Shown here: positions 17,510 to 26,288 of the stretch, piece after piece
Layout of the letters: each line of letters opens with the position of its first letter
How positions within the stretch are numbered: the stretch's first letter is position 1
From: JADJYF01 sp050186725
GTDB lineage: Bacteria; Pseudomonadota; Gammaproteobacteria; Ga0077536
Assembly (NCBI GenBank): GCA_050186725.1
Contig: JBFWYG010000006.1
Coordinates: forward strand, 62,001-126,000
Direction of reading: 5' to 3'
DNA: 64,000 bases
The notes under the pieces: model-generated
What the model saw: only the letters and a program-made list of their open reading frames with translations
What the model was told of the DNA's origin: nothing
Databases searched by the model: none
Translations under genes and position numbers: made by a program

Positions 17510-19201
17510 TCATTCGATCTCGCGCAGCACGCGGAAGCCGGTGTACGAGTCGCCGCCGGCCGCCACCGCCGCGCGCGCGGCGGAGCGCAGCGCGGGCGCG
17601 CGGTCGGCATAGGAGCCGCCGCGCGCGACGCGGCGCGCATCGCCGTCAGTACGCGCCTGGCCGTCGTTCGCCGCACCGGCGTGACTGGCCTGCCAGGCGT
17701 CCAGCACCCATTCGCGCACGTTGCCGAGCATGTGGTAGAGCTTGAAGTCGTTGCGGTTGACGCTGCGATCGCCAGCCGGCAGCGGGCGCGTCTCGGCGGC
17801 CTTGAAGCTGTAGCGCGCGTGGGTCGGCAGGATCTCGTCGCCGAAGGGGTAGGGCGCGGTGCTGCCGGCGCGCGCGGCGTATTCCCACTCGGCCTCGCTC
17901 GGCAGGCGATAGCTGGCGCCGGTGTTCTTGGACAGCCATGCGGCATAGGCCTGGGCCAGCGCCCAGGGCACGTTCACGGCCGGCAGATCGGTTTCCGGCC
18001 AGGGCTGCGCCGGGCACGCCGTGCCGGTGGCCTTGCAGAACGCGCCGAGTTCGGCCGCGCTCACTTCGAACAGGCCGAGCGCGAAGGCGCGCGCGATGCG
18101 CACGCCGTGACGCGGCTGTTCCTCCGCGGCTTCGCCGCCCATCTCGAATTCCCCAGCAGGCACCACCACCAGGGTCGGACCCTTGCCGCCGCCGGTCAGC
18201 GCATCGCGACAGTAGGGGCGGCGGGTCTTGGCCAGGGCGGCGCGGCAGGCCTCCTTGGCATTGCGCGTGGGCTTGGGCGGCGGCGCGGCCGCGGGCGCGG
18301 CCGCGACCTTCGCCGCGGCCGGCGGCTGCGCCGCAACCGCGACCGGGGTGACCACCGCGGGCGCGGCGGTCGGTGCGGGTAGGGTGGCATTCACCGGCGC
18401 CGGCGCGGCGGGCGGCGCGGCGACCGGCTGCGGCGCATCGGCAAGCGGGGGCACGGCCGCGGTCGGCGGAGGTGGCGCCGGCACGGGCGTTGCCGCGGTA
18501 GCGGCCTGCGCGGCCTGCGCCGCCCGCGCGTCACGCCACGCGGCGCGGGCCCGTGCCAGGCGCTCGTCGTCCACTTCCAGCGTGTCCATCAGGTCGAGAA
18601 GCTGACCCTGGGTGGCGAGCGGCTCTTCGGCGTCGCCGAGATTCATCAGGGCGTTCTGCGCCTGGATCTGTCCCAGCACCTCGTCGGTGAACTGGCGCAG
18701 CGAGGGCGACGCGGCGAGCTCGCGGCGCTGCGCCTCGTCCAGCGCGCGCCAGCTGCTGGCCACCGCATCGAGCGTGCTGGCGTGCCACTGGTTGGCGGCG
18801 ATGAAACGCTCGAACAGGTCGGGCGCCACGTTCGCCTTGCGCACCGCCGGCACCGGCGGCGCGCCGGGCGTGAAGAACTGCCAGGCGAACCAGGCGCCGA
18901 CCCCGAGCACGATGGCCAGGGCGAGCAGCGGCAAGGCTCGGCCGCGGCGCGCGGGCGGGGCCTGCGGCACGGTCGGGGGCGGCCCGAGGGGCGCGAGGAT
19001 CTCCTGGGTGGTGTCGCCGTCGTCCTCATCGTAGGGGAACACCGTGCGCAGTTCGGGCTCGGGCGGATGCCAGTCGGCGGCGTCGACCTCGCCCGCCTCG
19101 ATGGCGGCCAGCAACTGGCGACGCTGGTGGCGATAGCTCTCGCGATCGAGCGCGCCGCCGGCGAAGGCGCGCGACAGCGCGCGCAGCGTCGGCTGACTCA
19201 T
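17510..19201 (-). CDS. Membrane-anchored protein with C-terminal FGE-sulfatase-like domain
   Basis: 563 residues. Cytoplasmic tail 1-88, one membrane helix about 89-110, a helical stretch about 120-225, a Pro/Ala-rich linker 230-315 and an FGE-sulfatase-like domain from about 340 (VVVPAGEFEMGG, YRLPSEAEWEYAARAG, MLGNVREWVLD, ARGGSY, TGFRVLRE). The residues after RGGSY that hold the paired active-site Cys in true formylglycine-generating enzymes are Ala and other residues, so ligand binding is more likely than catalysis. The tail holds RTVFPYDEDDGD and TTQEIL, reminiscent of phospho-Thr sites bound by FHA domains. Last gene of the kinase operon, 31 bases after it; its FGE domain is a paralogue of the kinase's. 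Confidence 0.85.
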   Translation of the reverse strand: MSQPTLRALSRAFAGGALDRESYRHQRRQLLAAIEAGEVDAADWHPPEPELRTVFPYDEDDGDTTQEILAPLGPPPTVPQAPPARRGRALPLLALAIVLGVGAWFAWQFFTPGAPPVPAVRKANVAPDLFERFIAANQWHASTLDAVASSWRALDEAQRRELAASPSLRQFTDEVLGQIQAQNALMNLGDAEEPLATQGQLLDLMDTLEVDDERLARARAAWRDARAAQAAQAATAATPVPAPPPPTAAVPPLADAPQPVAAPPAAPAPVNATLPAPTAAPAVVTPVAVAAQPPAAAKVAAAPAAAPPPKPTRNAKEACRAALAKTRRPYCRDALTGGGKGPTLVVVPAGEFEMGGEAAEEQPRHGVRIARAFALGLFEVSAAELGAFCKATGTACPAQPWPETDLPAVNVPWALAQAYAAWLSKNTGASYRLPSEAEWEYAARAGSTAPYPFGDEILPTHARYSFKAAETRPLPAGDRSVNRNDFKLYHMLGNVREWVLDAWQASHAGAANDGQARTDGDARRVARGGSYADRAPALRSAARAAVAAGGDSYTGFRVLREIE

Positions 19202-19232
19202 GGCGCGCGCCTGCGGGTCACCGCGCCCACGC

Positions 19233-22200
19233 TCAGCCGCCGAGATCCATCACCACGCGGAAACCGGTGGCGCGATCGGCGTTGCCGTCATGGGCCTTCT
19301 CGAGGCTGATGTCGCACTTGCTGAAGGCGTCCTCGAAGGCCCCGCCACGCGCCTCGATGGCGCTGCCGTCGAGCACCCATTCCTGCGCGTTGCCGACGTA
19401 GTTGTACAGGCCCCAGCCGTTGGCCTTGCCGGTGTTCACGCCCATGGTGCCCTGGCCCTTGAGCAACTGCCCGGCCTGCTCGACGCGGCAGTTGTAGTCC
19501 TTCTTCGGCTGATCACCCGCGGCCTGCGCCGCGTAGGTCCACTCCTGCGAGGTGGGCAGGCGGAAGCTCTGGCCGGTGCGCTCGGACAGCCATTTCACGT
19601 ATTCCTGCGCCTGCGCGAGCGAGACGCCGGTGACCGGCAGCACGCCATCCTGGCCGGCGATGGGCGTGCACTTGCCGCCCAGCTTGCAGTAGCGATTGAA
19701 GTCCGCGACCGTGACTTCGAACTTGCCGACCGCGAAGGGCTTGCTGAAGGCATCACCCGCGGGCACCACGACCAGGTAGGGGCCGGGTTCGCGCGGCGCG
19801 ACGAAGTAGAAGCAGGTGCCTGCCTTGCGCTTGCCGTGACCGGCGAGCTTGGGCTCGCAGGGATTGGTCGGCGGCGGCGGCGGCTCGAGCGGCGCCGGCC
19901 CGCCCGCGAGGCGCGCGAGTTCCTGCTCGAGCGCGAGCTTGCGCTGCTTGAGCGCGGCGTTGTCCGACCAGATCGCGAACGCGCTGTCGAGTTCGCCGCG
20001 CGCCGCGACCAGCACGCCATTGGCCTTGTCCTTGGCGGCGTCGTTGCGATCGCTCTGCCACTGCGCGACGCTGGCCTTGCCTTCGGCGAGCTTGGCGTCG
20101 AAGCGGCCGACAATGTCCTTCACCTGCTTGACCTTGGCGTTGTAGGCGCCCTTCAAGGTCACGATCTCCGGATTCTCGCCTTCCTCCTTGCTCGCCTTCA
20201 GGATCAGATCCTTGGCCGAGGACAGCAGCGCCTTGTCCATCGCCTTGCGGATCTCGCCGGCGTACTTCGAACTCGGGGCGGCGAGTTTCACCGGTTCGAT
20301 GGCGGCCAGCACCTGGTTGCCGGGGAACACGTCCTTGGCCTGCTTGATGACGTCGTTCGCCGCCGTGCCGGCGCTCTGTTTCAGGGCTTCCAGGCGCGAG
20401 GCGATGTCACGCACCCAGTCGCCTTCGGACTTGCTGAACTCACCCGGATCGAGAATCTGCACTTCCGACACCTTGGCGAGCGCCTCGGTGACATCGAAGT
20501 CGGGTCGCTTCAGGAGCTTCGCCAGTTCCTGCTTGTTGCCGTCGACGGTGTAGTCGCGCACCGCGAGCTTGCAGTCCTGGCGCTGTGGCTGCAGTTCCGC
20601 GCAGGCCTTGGCGAAGCGCAGCGCGGCGGCGAAGTCCTTCCTGCCGGCCTGCTGGGTAGCGAGCTTGAGATAGGCGCTGGACAGGAGCTTGGGCGCTTCG
20701 TCGGTGACGAAGGCATCGGGCGCGCCGCCCATCTCCTTCTTCAGGTTGTCGAGCGCCTTGGCGGCATTGGCCACGTCGCCGGCGCGCGCCTGGGATTCGA
20801 AGGTCTGTTTCAGACCGTCGATGCGCGCGAGGCGCGCCTGCTCTTCCTGTTCGCGCTCGAAGGCGGCGGTCGCTTCCTGGAGGGCCGTACGCTCGGCCGC
20901 GAGGCCCGGCGCGTCGGGCGCGTAGCGTTCGGCGTCGGCCAGCAGGTTGGCGCCTTCCGCGAGTCGCTCCTGTTCACGCATCTCACTCGCGCGGGCGACC
21001 AGCTTCTCGGCGAGCTTGGTGCCGGCGTCCTTCAGCCACGGGTCGGCGGGGTCGCCGAAGGCGAGAATGTCGCCCATCTTCTGGCGCACGCTCGCGCGCC
21101 AGGCGCGATCGGGCGTCTGCTCTTCGAGCAGGCGGTCGATCGCCGCCTTGGCGTCGGCCACCTGCTTCTGCTCGGCGTCCTGCATGGCCTGCTTGCGCCC
21201 GGCTTCCAGCTGGTCGAGCTTGGTGAGCAGCTCGGCCGAGCGCGGCAGGTAGACCAGCGCCTGGTTGGCCAGGCCGACGGCGTCATCCCATTGGCCCGCG
21301 GCGAACAGCTTGTCGGCGCTGGCGAGCGCCGCGCGGGCGAGCTTGTCCTCGGCGGCGGCGGTGCGCGCGTCGCCCGGCGCGCCGGCGCGCAGGGTCTCGA
21401 GCGCGGCGAGCGCTGGCGCGAGCGCCGCGACCGGCGCCTGATCGAGCTTGGCGACCAGCGCGTCGAAGCCGGACAACGCGGCGTCGTAGGCGAGCTTGCG
21501 TTCGTTGGCCGCGGCGGCGCGCGCGGCATCGTCCTGCGCGAGCGTGTCGGCCTCGCTGGCGATCAGCGTCGCGACGCCGTCGCTCGGTTGCTGCCCGCGG
21601 GCCATGCCGAGCGCGGTACCGGCGCCGGCGAGGTCGCCGGCGTCGCGCTTTACGCGCGCTTCGCCGAGCGCCGCGAGCGCGATCTGGTCGCGCGCGTTCT
21701 GGGTCGCGGCGTGGCGCGCGGCGATGTCGTTCATCTGCGCGAGCAGGCCGTCCGCGTCGGGTGACAGCTTGCCGGCCGCCACCGCCTGGGTGATGCCGTC
21801 GCGCAGGCTAGTCAGCTGGGCGTTGAACTCGGCCGCCAGCGTCGCCACCCGACCGTTGGCCTGGTGCAGGCCGAGCACGCGCAGCATGCGGCTGTAGTCG
21901 CCGAGCATGAGATCGCTCGCCGCCCAGTTCTTGCCGCGTTCGAGCGTGGCCAGATCGCGCTCCACGCGCGGCGTGATGTCCTTGCGCAGCTTCTCGAGCA
22001 GTTCGTTGCCTGGATCGAGCGAGGCGAGGTCGACGATGGCCTTCTGCGCCTCCAGGTAGGCCGGCAGGCCGCGCTTCGAATCCACCGCCTGCTGGACGGC
22101 GTCGACCGCGGCCAGCAGCCGCGCGGTGGTCTCGGCGCGATCGCGCGCGCCGCCGATCTTGTCGGCGAGATCGGACAGGTACTTGTTGTCGCGCCCGATG

Positions 22201-24323
22201 ATCTCGAGGCCCTTCTGGCTCAAGGCATCGGCGTGATCGAAGCTCTTGTCGGCCAGCGCCTGGTTGATGGCGGTGGCGAAGGCGCCGGGCAGGCGGCGGT
22301 CCTTCAGCATCGGATGGGCGGGATCGATCTTGCCGACCACCGCCATCGCGTCGTAGATGTCGTCTTGCCCGTCCACCGGCAGCAGCTGGCCGTTCTCCAG
22401 CGCGGCGTTGAACTTGTCGAACTGCTCGGCGAGCACGCGGTTCTCGGTCTCGTCGATTTCGTCCTTCAGATTGTTCAGCAGGGACGAGTCGTGGTAGACG
22501 CTGTAGGCCTGGGCCTTGGCCAGCACCGCGCGCGCGCCGATGAAGTCGAACTTGCCGGCGGCGACGTCGATGCGTCCGCGCGCGTCGTCGACGAAATACT
22601 TGAGGATGGCGTCCTTGGCGTCGGTCAGCACGCGGTCGCGCTTGGCGCCGTCGATGCTCGGATCCTCCAGGCCCGCGAGCACGGCCTGGATGTTCTGCGC
22701 CTCGCCGCTCTGGGCGAGCGCGATGCGGTTCGCGGTGTCGCGGTTCTCGAGCGTGTTCATCACCGGGCCCGCGCCGACCGCGGCCAGCAGCACGGCGGCG
22801 GCGGGCAGCACGATCAGCGGGTTCTTCCACGGCGGCGTGTTGCCCTCGAACTCCTCGAGGAACTGCGCGGTGGTCTGGCTGCGCTTCTCGCGACTGAAGG
22901 CGAGACCGCGCTCGAGGCCACGCCACTGCTTGCGCGACAGGCCCTTCACGGGCTCGGGCGCGAGGCCGGAATCGCGGGCCTTGTTGGCCGGAATCTTGTT
23001 GAACGGATGCTTGCCGGTCAGCAGTTCGTAGGCCACGCAGGCCAGCGCGTAGATGTCGTCGCGCGGATCGGGCTCTTCGCCCTCGAGCATCTCGGTGCTG
23101 GCATAGGCCGGGGTCAGCGCGCCGAGCTTGCCCGGATCGAAGATGGTCTGTTCACCCTCGGCCGCGCCCGGGTTCTTCACCGCGCGCGCGATGCCGAAGT
23201 CGAGCACCTTCATCTGCCCGTCCTTGGTCAGGAAGCAGTTGCCGGGCTTGAAGTCGGAATGGACGATGCTGCGCTCGTGGGCGTAGACCAGCGCCGCGCC
23301 GAGGCCCTGCACCATCGGCAGCGCCTCGCTGAAGGGCAGGCCGCCGCGCGGCTTGACCACCTTCTTGATGTAGTCGTTCAGCGCCTGGCCTTCGAGCAGT
23401 TCCATGACCAGGAAGGCCAGCCCGTCCTCGGTCTGGTCGAAGTCGTAGACGGTGGCGATGTTGGGATGGGCGAGCTTCTGCTGGCGGCTCGCTTCACGCT
23501 GCAGCGCGATGAAGGAATCGGGGTGCTGCTTGAAGTCTTCGTTCAACACCTTGAGCGCGACACGCGGCTGCTTGTCCTTGGCGCGCACCTTGATCAGGTC
23601 GCTGCCCAGGAACACCGAGCCCATGCCGCCTTCGCCGAGCTTGGAATCGAGCTTGAAGCGGCCGCGCAGCACCGAGCCGATGTCGACCCGGGTCGAGGCG
23701 CCGGTGGCCGGCGCCGGCGCCCAGTCGCTGGCGGTGCCGCCGGTGCGACTGTCGCCGGTCGGCCACGAGCCCGCCGTGTGCGCGCCATCGCCGCCGCTGA
23801 GGTCGAAATCGATGCCGGTGGTGGAGGGCTGGCTCAAGGGACTCACTTCACCGCCGGTGATGTCGAGGAACTCGGCGGGCTCGTCGCTGCCGCCCGCGGC
23901 CTGCGCCGCGGCCAGGATCTGCGTGCCTTCGGCGCTGGCCGGATGGAAAACCGTCGGCACCGCATCGTTCTCGGCGCGCCCCATCACGCGCGTCGCGTCG
24001 CCGCCGGGCGGCGCGAACACCGTGCGCTCCTCGCCGCCGGGCGCGGCCATGCGCGTGGCGTCGTCCGTAAGGCTGGCGACGCGCGTCGGCGCGTCGACGT
24101 CGCCCAGCGGCACGCTCTCGATCTTGACCGTGATGCGGGTCTTCAGGCGCGCGTAGGTCTCGGCGTCGATCACCGTGTCGACCACCGCCTGCTTCAACTG
24201 GTCCATGATGGTGACGGCCGCCTGCGGACGCTTGGCGAGCAGCTTCTCGATGTTGCGCGCGACCGCGTCGAATTCGATCTTGCCCTGCGCGAGCTGTTCG
24301 AGGGTGGTCCTGAAATCAGCCAT
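19233..24323 (-). CDS. Transmembrane Ser/Thr protein kinase with long periplasmic region and C-terminal FGE-like domain
   Basis: 1696 residues. A cytoplasmic tail (1-214) has a helical start and then Thr-x-hydrophobic motifs at T80, T90, T101, T111, T124, T134 and T211. The kinase domain is about 218-485: glycine loop GEGGMGSVFLG, Lys258 (ALKVL), Glu277, catalytic loop HSDFKPGN with Asp357, and DFG at 375-377. The usual HRD is HSD, so it is a non-RD kinase. A membrane helix at about 501-521 is followed by some 950 residues of charged, Ala-rich helical segments (TPR- or coiled-coil-like), outside by topology, then an FGE-like domain from about 1500 (VVVPAGDAFSKPF, FRLPTSQEWTYAA, VGNAQEWVLDG, RGGAFED, TGFRVVMD). 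Follows the PP2C gene by 63 bases. Likely a sensor kinase with an extracytoplasmic ligand-binding end. Confidence 0.92.
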   Translation of the reverse strand: MADFRTTLEQLAQGKIEFDAVARNIEKLLAKRPQAAVTIMDQLKQAVVDTVIDAETYARLKTRITVKIESVPLGDVDAPTRVASLTDDATRMAAPGGEERTVFAPPGGDATRVMGRAENDAVPTVFHPASAEGTQILAAAQAAGGSDEPAEFLDITGGEVSPLSQPSTTGIDFDLSGGDGAHTAGSWPTGDSRTGGTASDWAPAPATGASTRVDIGSVLRGRFKLDSKLGEGGMGSVFLGSDLIKVRAKDKQPRVALKVLNEDFKQHPDSFIALQREASRQQKLAHPNIATVYDFDQTEDGLAFLVMELLEGQALNDYIKKVVKPRGGLPFSEALPMVQGLGAALVYAHERSIVHSDFKPGNCFLTKDGQMKVLDFGIARAVKNPGAAEGEQTIFDPGKLGALTPAYASTEMLEGEEPDPRDDIYALACVAYELLTGKHPFNKIPANKARDSGLAPEPVKGLSRKQWRGLERGLAFSREKRSQTTAQFLEEFEGNTPPWKNPLIVLPAAAVLLAAVGAGPVMNTLENRDTANRIALAQSGEAQNIQAVLAGLEDPSIDGAKRDRVLTDAKDAILKYFVDDARGRIDVAAGKFDFIGARAVLAKAQAYSVYHDSSLLNNLKDEIDETENRVLAEQFDKFNAALENGQLLPVDGQDDIYDAMAVVGKIDPAHPMLKDRRLPGAFATAINQALADKSFDHADALSQKGLEIIGRDNKYLSDLADKIGGARDRAETTARLLAAVDAVQQAVDSKRGLPAYLEAQKAIVDLASLDPGNELLEKLRKDITPRVERDLATLERGKNWAASDLMLGDYSRMLRVLGLHQANGRVATLAAEFNAQLTSLRDGITQAVAAGKLSPDADGLLAQMNDIAARHAATQNARDQIALAALGEARVKRDAGDLAGAGTALGMARGQQPSDGVATLIASEADTLAQDDAARAAAANERKLAYDAALSGFDALVAKLDQAPVAALAPALAALETLRAGAPGDARTAAAEDKLARAALASADKLFAAGQWDDAVGLANQALVYLPRSAELLTKLDQLEAGRKQAMQDAEQKQVADAKAAIDRLLEEQTPDRAWRASVRQKMGDILAFGDPADPWLKDAGTKLAEKLVARASEMREQERLAEGANLLADAERYAPDAPGLAAERTALQEATAAFEREQEEQARLARIDGLKQTFESQARAGDVANAAKALDNLKKEMGGAPDAFVTDEAPKLLSSAYLKLATQQAGRKDFAAALRFAKACAELQPQRQDCKLAVRDYTVDGNKQELAKLLKRPDFDVTEALAKVSEVQILDPGEFSKSEGDWVRDIASRLEALKQSAGTAANDVIKQAKDVFPGNQVLAAIEPVKLAAPSSKYAGEIRKAMDKALLSSAKDLILKASKEEGENPEIVTLKGAYNAKVKQVKDIVGRFDAKLAEGKASVAQWQSDRNDAAKDKANGVLVAARGELDSAFAIWSDNAALKQRKLALEQELARLAGGPAPLEPPPPPTNPCEPKLAGHGKRKAGTCFYFVAPREPGPYLVVVPAGDAFSKPFAVGKFEVTVADFNRYCKLGGKCTPIAGQDGVLPVTGVSLAQAQEYVKWLSERTGQSFRLPTSQEWTYAAQAAGDQPKKDYNCRVEQAGQLLKGQGTMGVNTGKANGWGLYNYVGNAQEWVLDGSAIEARGGAFEDAFSKCDISLEKAHDGNADRATGFRVVMDLGG

Positions 24324-24386
24324 GGTCGGGCACTCCGCGAGCTAGGCAGGGGAAGGGAAGGGGCGCCGCGGCGAGCGTACCGGGCC

Positions 24387-25115
24387 TCATCGCGCGTCGA
24401 ACCGGACGATGCACACGCTGACATTGTCCACCGCGCCGCGCGACAGCGTGAGATCGACGAGCGCGCGCGCCACCTGTTCTGGGTCATCACCGGCCAGCAG
24501 GCGCTCGATCTCCGCATCCTTGACGTGCTTGTCGAGGCCATCGGAACACAACAGGAAGCGATCGCCGTCGGCCAGTTCGACGAGATCCATCTCAAGCAGG
24601 ATGTCCTCGGTCACGCCGACCGCACGCGTCACCATGTTGTTCGACGGATGGCCGACCGCCTCGGCACGCGTCAGCAGGCCCTTCTCGACGAACAGTTCGA
24701 TCTGCGTGTGATCGGTGGTGAGCTGCCTGAGCGCGCCGTCGCGGTAGCGGTAGCAGCGGCTGTCGCCGGCCCACATCACCACCGCGTGGCGTCCACAGGC
24801 GAGCAGCACCACGACCGTGCTGCCGCTGGTCTGGTTGTGCGCGTTGGCGACCGCGAACAGGCGCTGGTTCACCGCCTGCACGGCGTCCTCGACCTGTTCC
24901 ACCAGTTCGGCCAGGCCGAGCGGCACGTCGAGCTTGCCGAGCGAATTGACGATGAGCTGACTGGCGAGATCGCCGGCGGAGTGGCCGCCCATGCCGTCGG
25001 CCACCACCCACAGGCCGTCGCCGCCGCGGTCGAGGATCGAATCCTCGTTCAGCTTGCGCACGCGGCCGACGTCGGTGACGGCGGCGGAGCGCCAGGTGAA
25101 GGCGGCATCAACCAC
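24387..25115 (-). CDS. PP2C-family protein Ser/Thr phosphatase
   Basis: 242 residues of the short bacterial PP2C class (PrpC, Stp1, PppA). Metal-binding motifs are in order: RKLNEDS (Asp25), VVADGMGGHSAGD (Asp40), MWAGDSRCYRYRDG, LCSDGLDKH and DNVSVCIVRF at the C-terminus. It should reverse phosphorylation by the downstream kinase. GTG start at 25115 with a poor ribosome-binding site. It lies 70 bases after the FHA-cyclase gene and 63 before the kinase, giving a cyclase-phosphatase-kinase-FGE operon. The pair recalls PpkA/PppA of type VI secretion, but no T6SS structural genes are nearby. Confidence 0.93.
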   Translation of the reverse strand: MVDAAFTWRSAAVTDVGRVRKLNEDSILDRGGDGLWVVADGMGGHSAGDLASQLIVNSLGKLDVPLGLAELVEQVEDAVQAVNQRLFAVANAHNQTSGSTVVVLLACGRHAVVMWAGDSRCYRYRDGALRQLTTDHTQIELFVEKGLLTRAEAVGHPSNNMVTRAVGVTEDILLEMDLVELADGDRFLLCSDGLDKHVKDAEIERLLAGDDPEQVARALVDLTLSRGAVDNVSVCIVRFDAR

Positions 25116-25185
25116 GGGCGGGGCGCGGCCTGGCGCGAGGGTGAAGGAAGGACGAGTGCGCGCTCAACGGGACCCCTGAGCGCTG

Positions 25186-26085
25186 TCAGTCGTCGGACTT
25201 GAAGTGCACGATTTCCTGGGGATTCTCCGCGAACGATCTGCCCAGGCTGATCTTGCCGCTGCCGCTCAACGGCATTTCCTCGCGGCGCAGGAAGGATTCG
25301 CTCTCGCCGCTCAGCACGTAGGTGCCGTTGGTGCTCTGGTCGACGATGAAGAACTTGCCGCGCCGGAACTCGATGCGTACATGCTGGCGCGAGGCCAGCG
25401 CCTCGGCCACCGGCACGTCGGCGCCCTTGCTGCGGCCGAGCACCACCTGTGGACGATCATCGCCCATCATGAGGCTCTGATCGTGGTAGCGCAGTTCGAG
25501 GCGCGCGCGCTGCTCGGGCTCGGGAATCACGCCGGTCGACATGCGCGTCACGTCGTCCTGCTGCCACAGCACCTCGAAGATGTCCATGGTCTCCTTCTTG
25601 CCCTTGACCGGCGCGCGATCGATGAAGCGCGTGCTGGCCTTGAGCACCGGCGGCAACTCTTCGACGGTGCTCTGGGTGGTGATGATCTGGCCACCCTTGG
25701 ACATCGAGGTCATGCGCGCCGCGACATTGACCGCGTCGCCGAACACGTCGCCGGCGTCGAGAATGGTCGGGCCGTGGTGCAAGCCGATGCGCAGCGCGAG
25801 CGACACGGGGCCCTGCGCGGTCTGCACGGTGAGTTCGTCTTCCAGCAGTTCATGCATCTCGCAGGCGGCGGTCACCGCCCGCTCGGGCGTGGGATAGGTG
25901 CACATGATCTCGTCGCCGATGGTCTTGATGACCGTGCCGCGGTGGCGCTCGGTGACGTCGGTCAGCATCTCCAGGCAGGTTGCGACCTTGGCCCGCGCGA
26001 CGCCCTCGCCCACCACCTCGTAGAGCCGCGTACCGCCGCTGATGTCGGCGAACATGATGGTGAGGTTGGTGGTTTTGGGCGCCAT
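25186..26085 (-). CDS. Class III adenylate/guanylate cyclase fused to an FHA domain
   Basis: 299 residues, soluble. The N-terminal cyclase domain (about 5-175) retains the catalytic set: metal Asp14 (MFADIS) and Asp58 (IGDEI), Lys54, and the Asn120/Arg124 pair in FGDAVNVAARM. The C-terminal FHA domain (about 195-290) has GRSKGAD, the phospho-Thr-binding Ser/His in SRQHVRIEF and DQSTNGTYV. The domain order suggests that phospho-protein binding recruits or controls cyclic nucleotide synthesis. I chose ATG 26085 (APKTTNLTIMF follows); longer forms have no better ribosome-binding site. First gene of the signalling operon, 203 bases from the divergent prolyl isomerase gene. Confidence 0.92.
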   Translation of the reverse strand: MAPKTTNLTIMFADISGGTRLYEVVGEGVARAKVATCLEMLTDVTERHRGTVIKTIGDEIMCTYPTPERAVTAACEMHELLEDELTVQTAQGPVSLALRIGLHHGPTILDAGDVFGDAVNVAARMTSMSKGGQIITTQSTVEELPPVLKASTRFIDRAPVKGKKETMDIFEVLWQQDDVTRMSTGVIPEPEQRARLELRYHDQSLMMGDDRPQVVLGRSKGADVPVAEALASRQHVRIEFRRGKFFIVDQSTNGTYVLSGESESFLRREEMPLSGSGKISLGRSFAENPQEIVHFKSDD

Positions 26086-26165
26086 GCGTTGTCGCGAATG
26101 CTCGTGCCTGTATTCCTTGCGGGGCGCTAGCGGCAAGTCGTGCTGGGTGATGCAGGATGGGCCGA

Positions 26166-26194
26166 AGTCTATGGAATAAGCCACTCAGCATCAA
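26166..26194 (-). promoter_or_regulatory. Candidate promoter of the FHA-cyclase/PP2C/kinase/FGE operon
   Basis: On the minus strand TTGATG (26189-26194) and TAGACT (26166-26171) are 17 bases apart, about 75 bases before the cyclase ATG. On the other strand TAGAAT at 26245-26250 is a possible -10 for the divergent isomerase gene, without a good -35. The whole divergent control region is 26086-26288. Confidence 0.45.
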
Positions 26195-26288
26195 CAAGAT
26201 TTCCCGCGCCGGCCGTGAACGTCGCTGGAACTCGCGGTGACCGCTAGAATCCCGCATTCGCCAGGTTGGCGGCTCGGGAGCGCATATC

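Noticed and set aside
17510..24323. Formylglycine-generating enzyme activity for the two FGE-domain proteins
   Set aside because: The paired active-site Cys is missing in both and no sulfatase gene is nearby.
19200..25202. Two long plus-strand open frames (854 and 1112 codons) opposite the kinase operon
   Set aside because: They are antisense to kinase, PP2C and cyclase genes with intact catalytic motifs and show no recognisable domains.
17510..26085. Type VI secretion regulatory locus
   Set aside because: Kinase, PP2C and FHA proteins recall PpkA/PppA/Fha, but no tss structural gene is in the window and the FHA partner is a cyclase.
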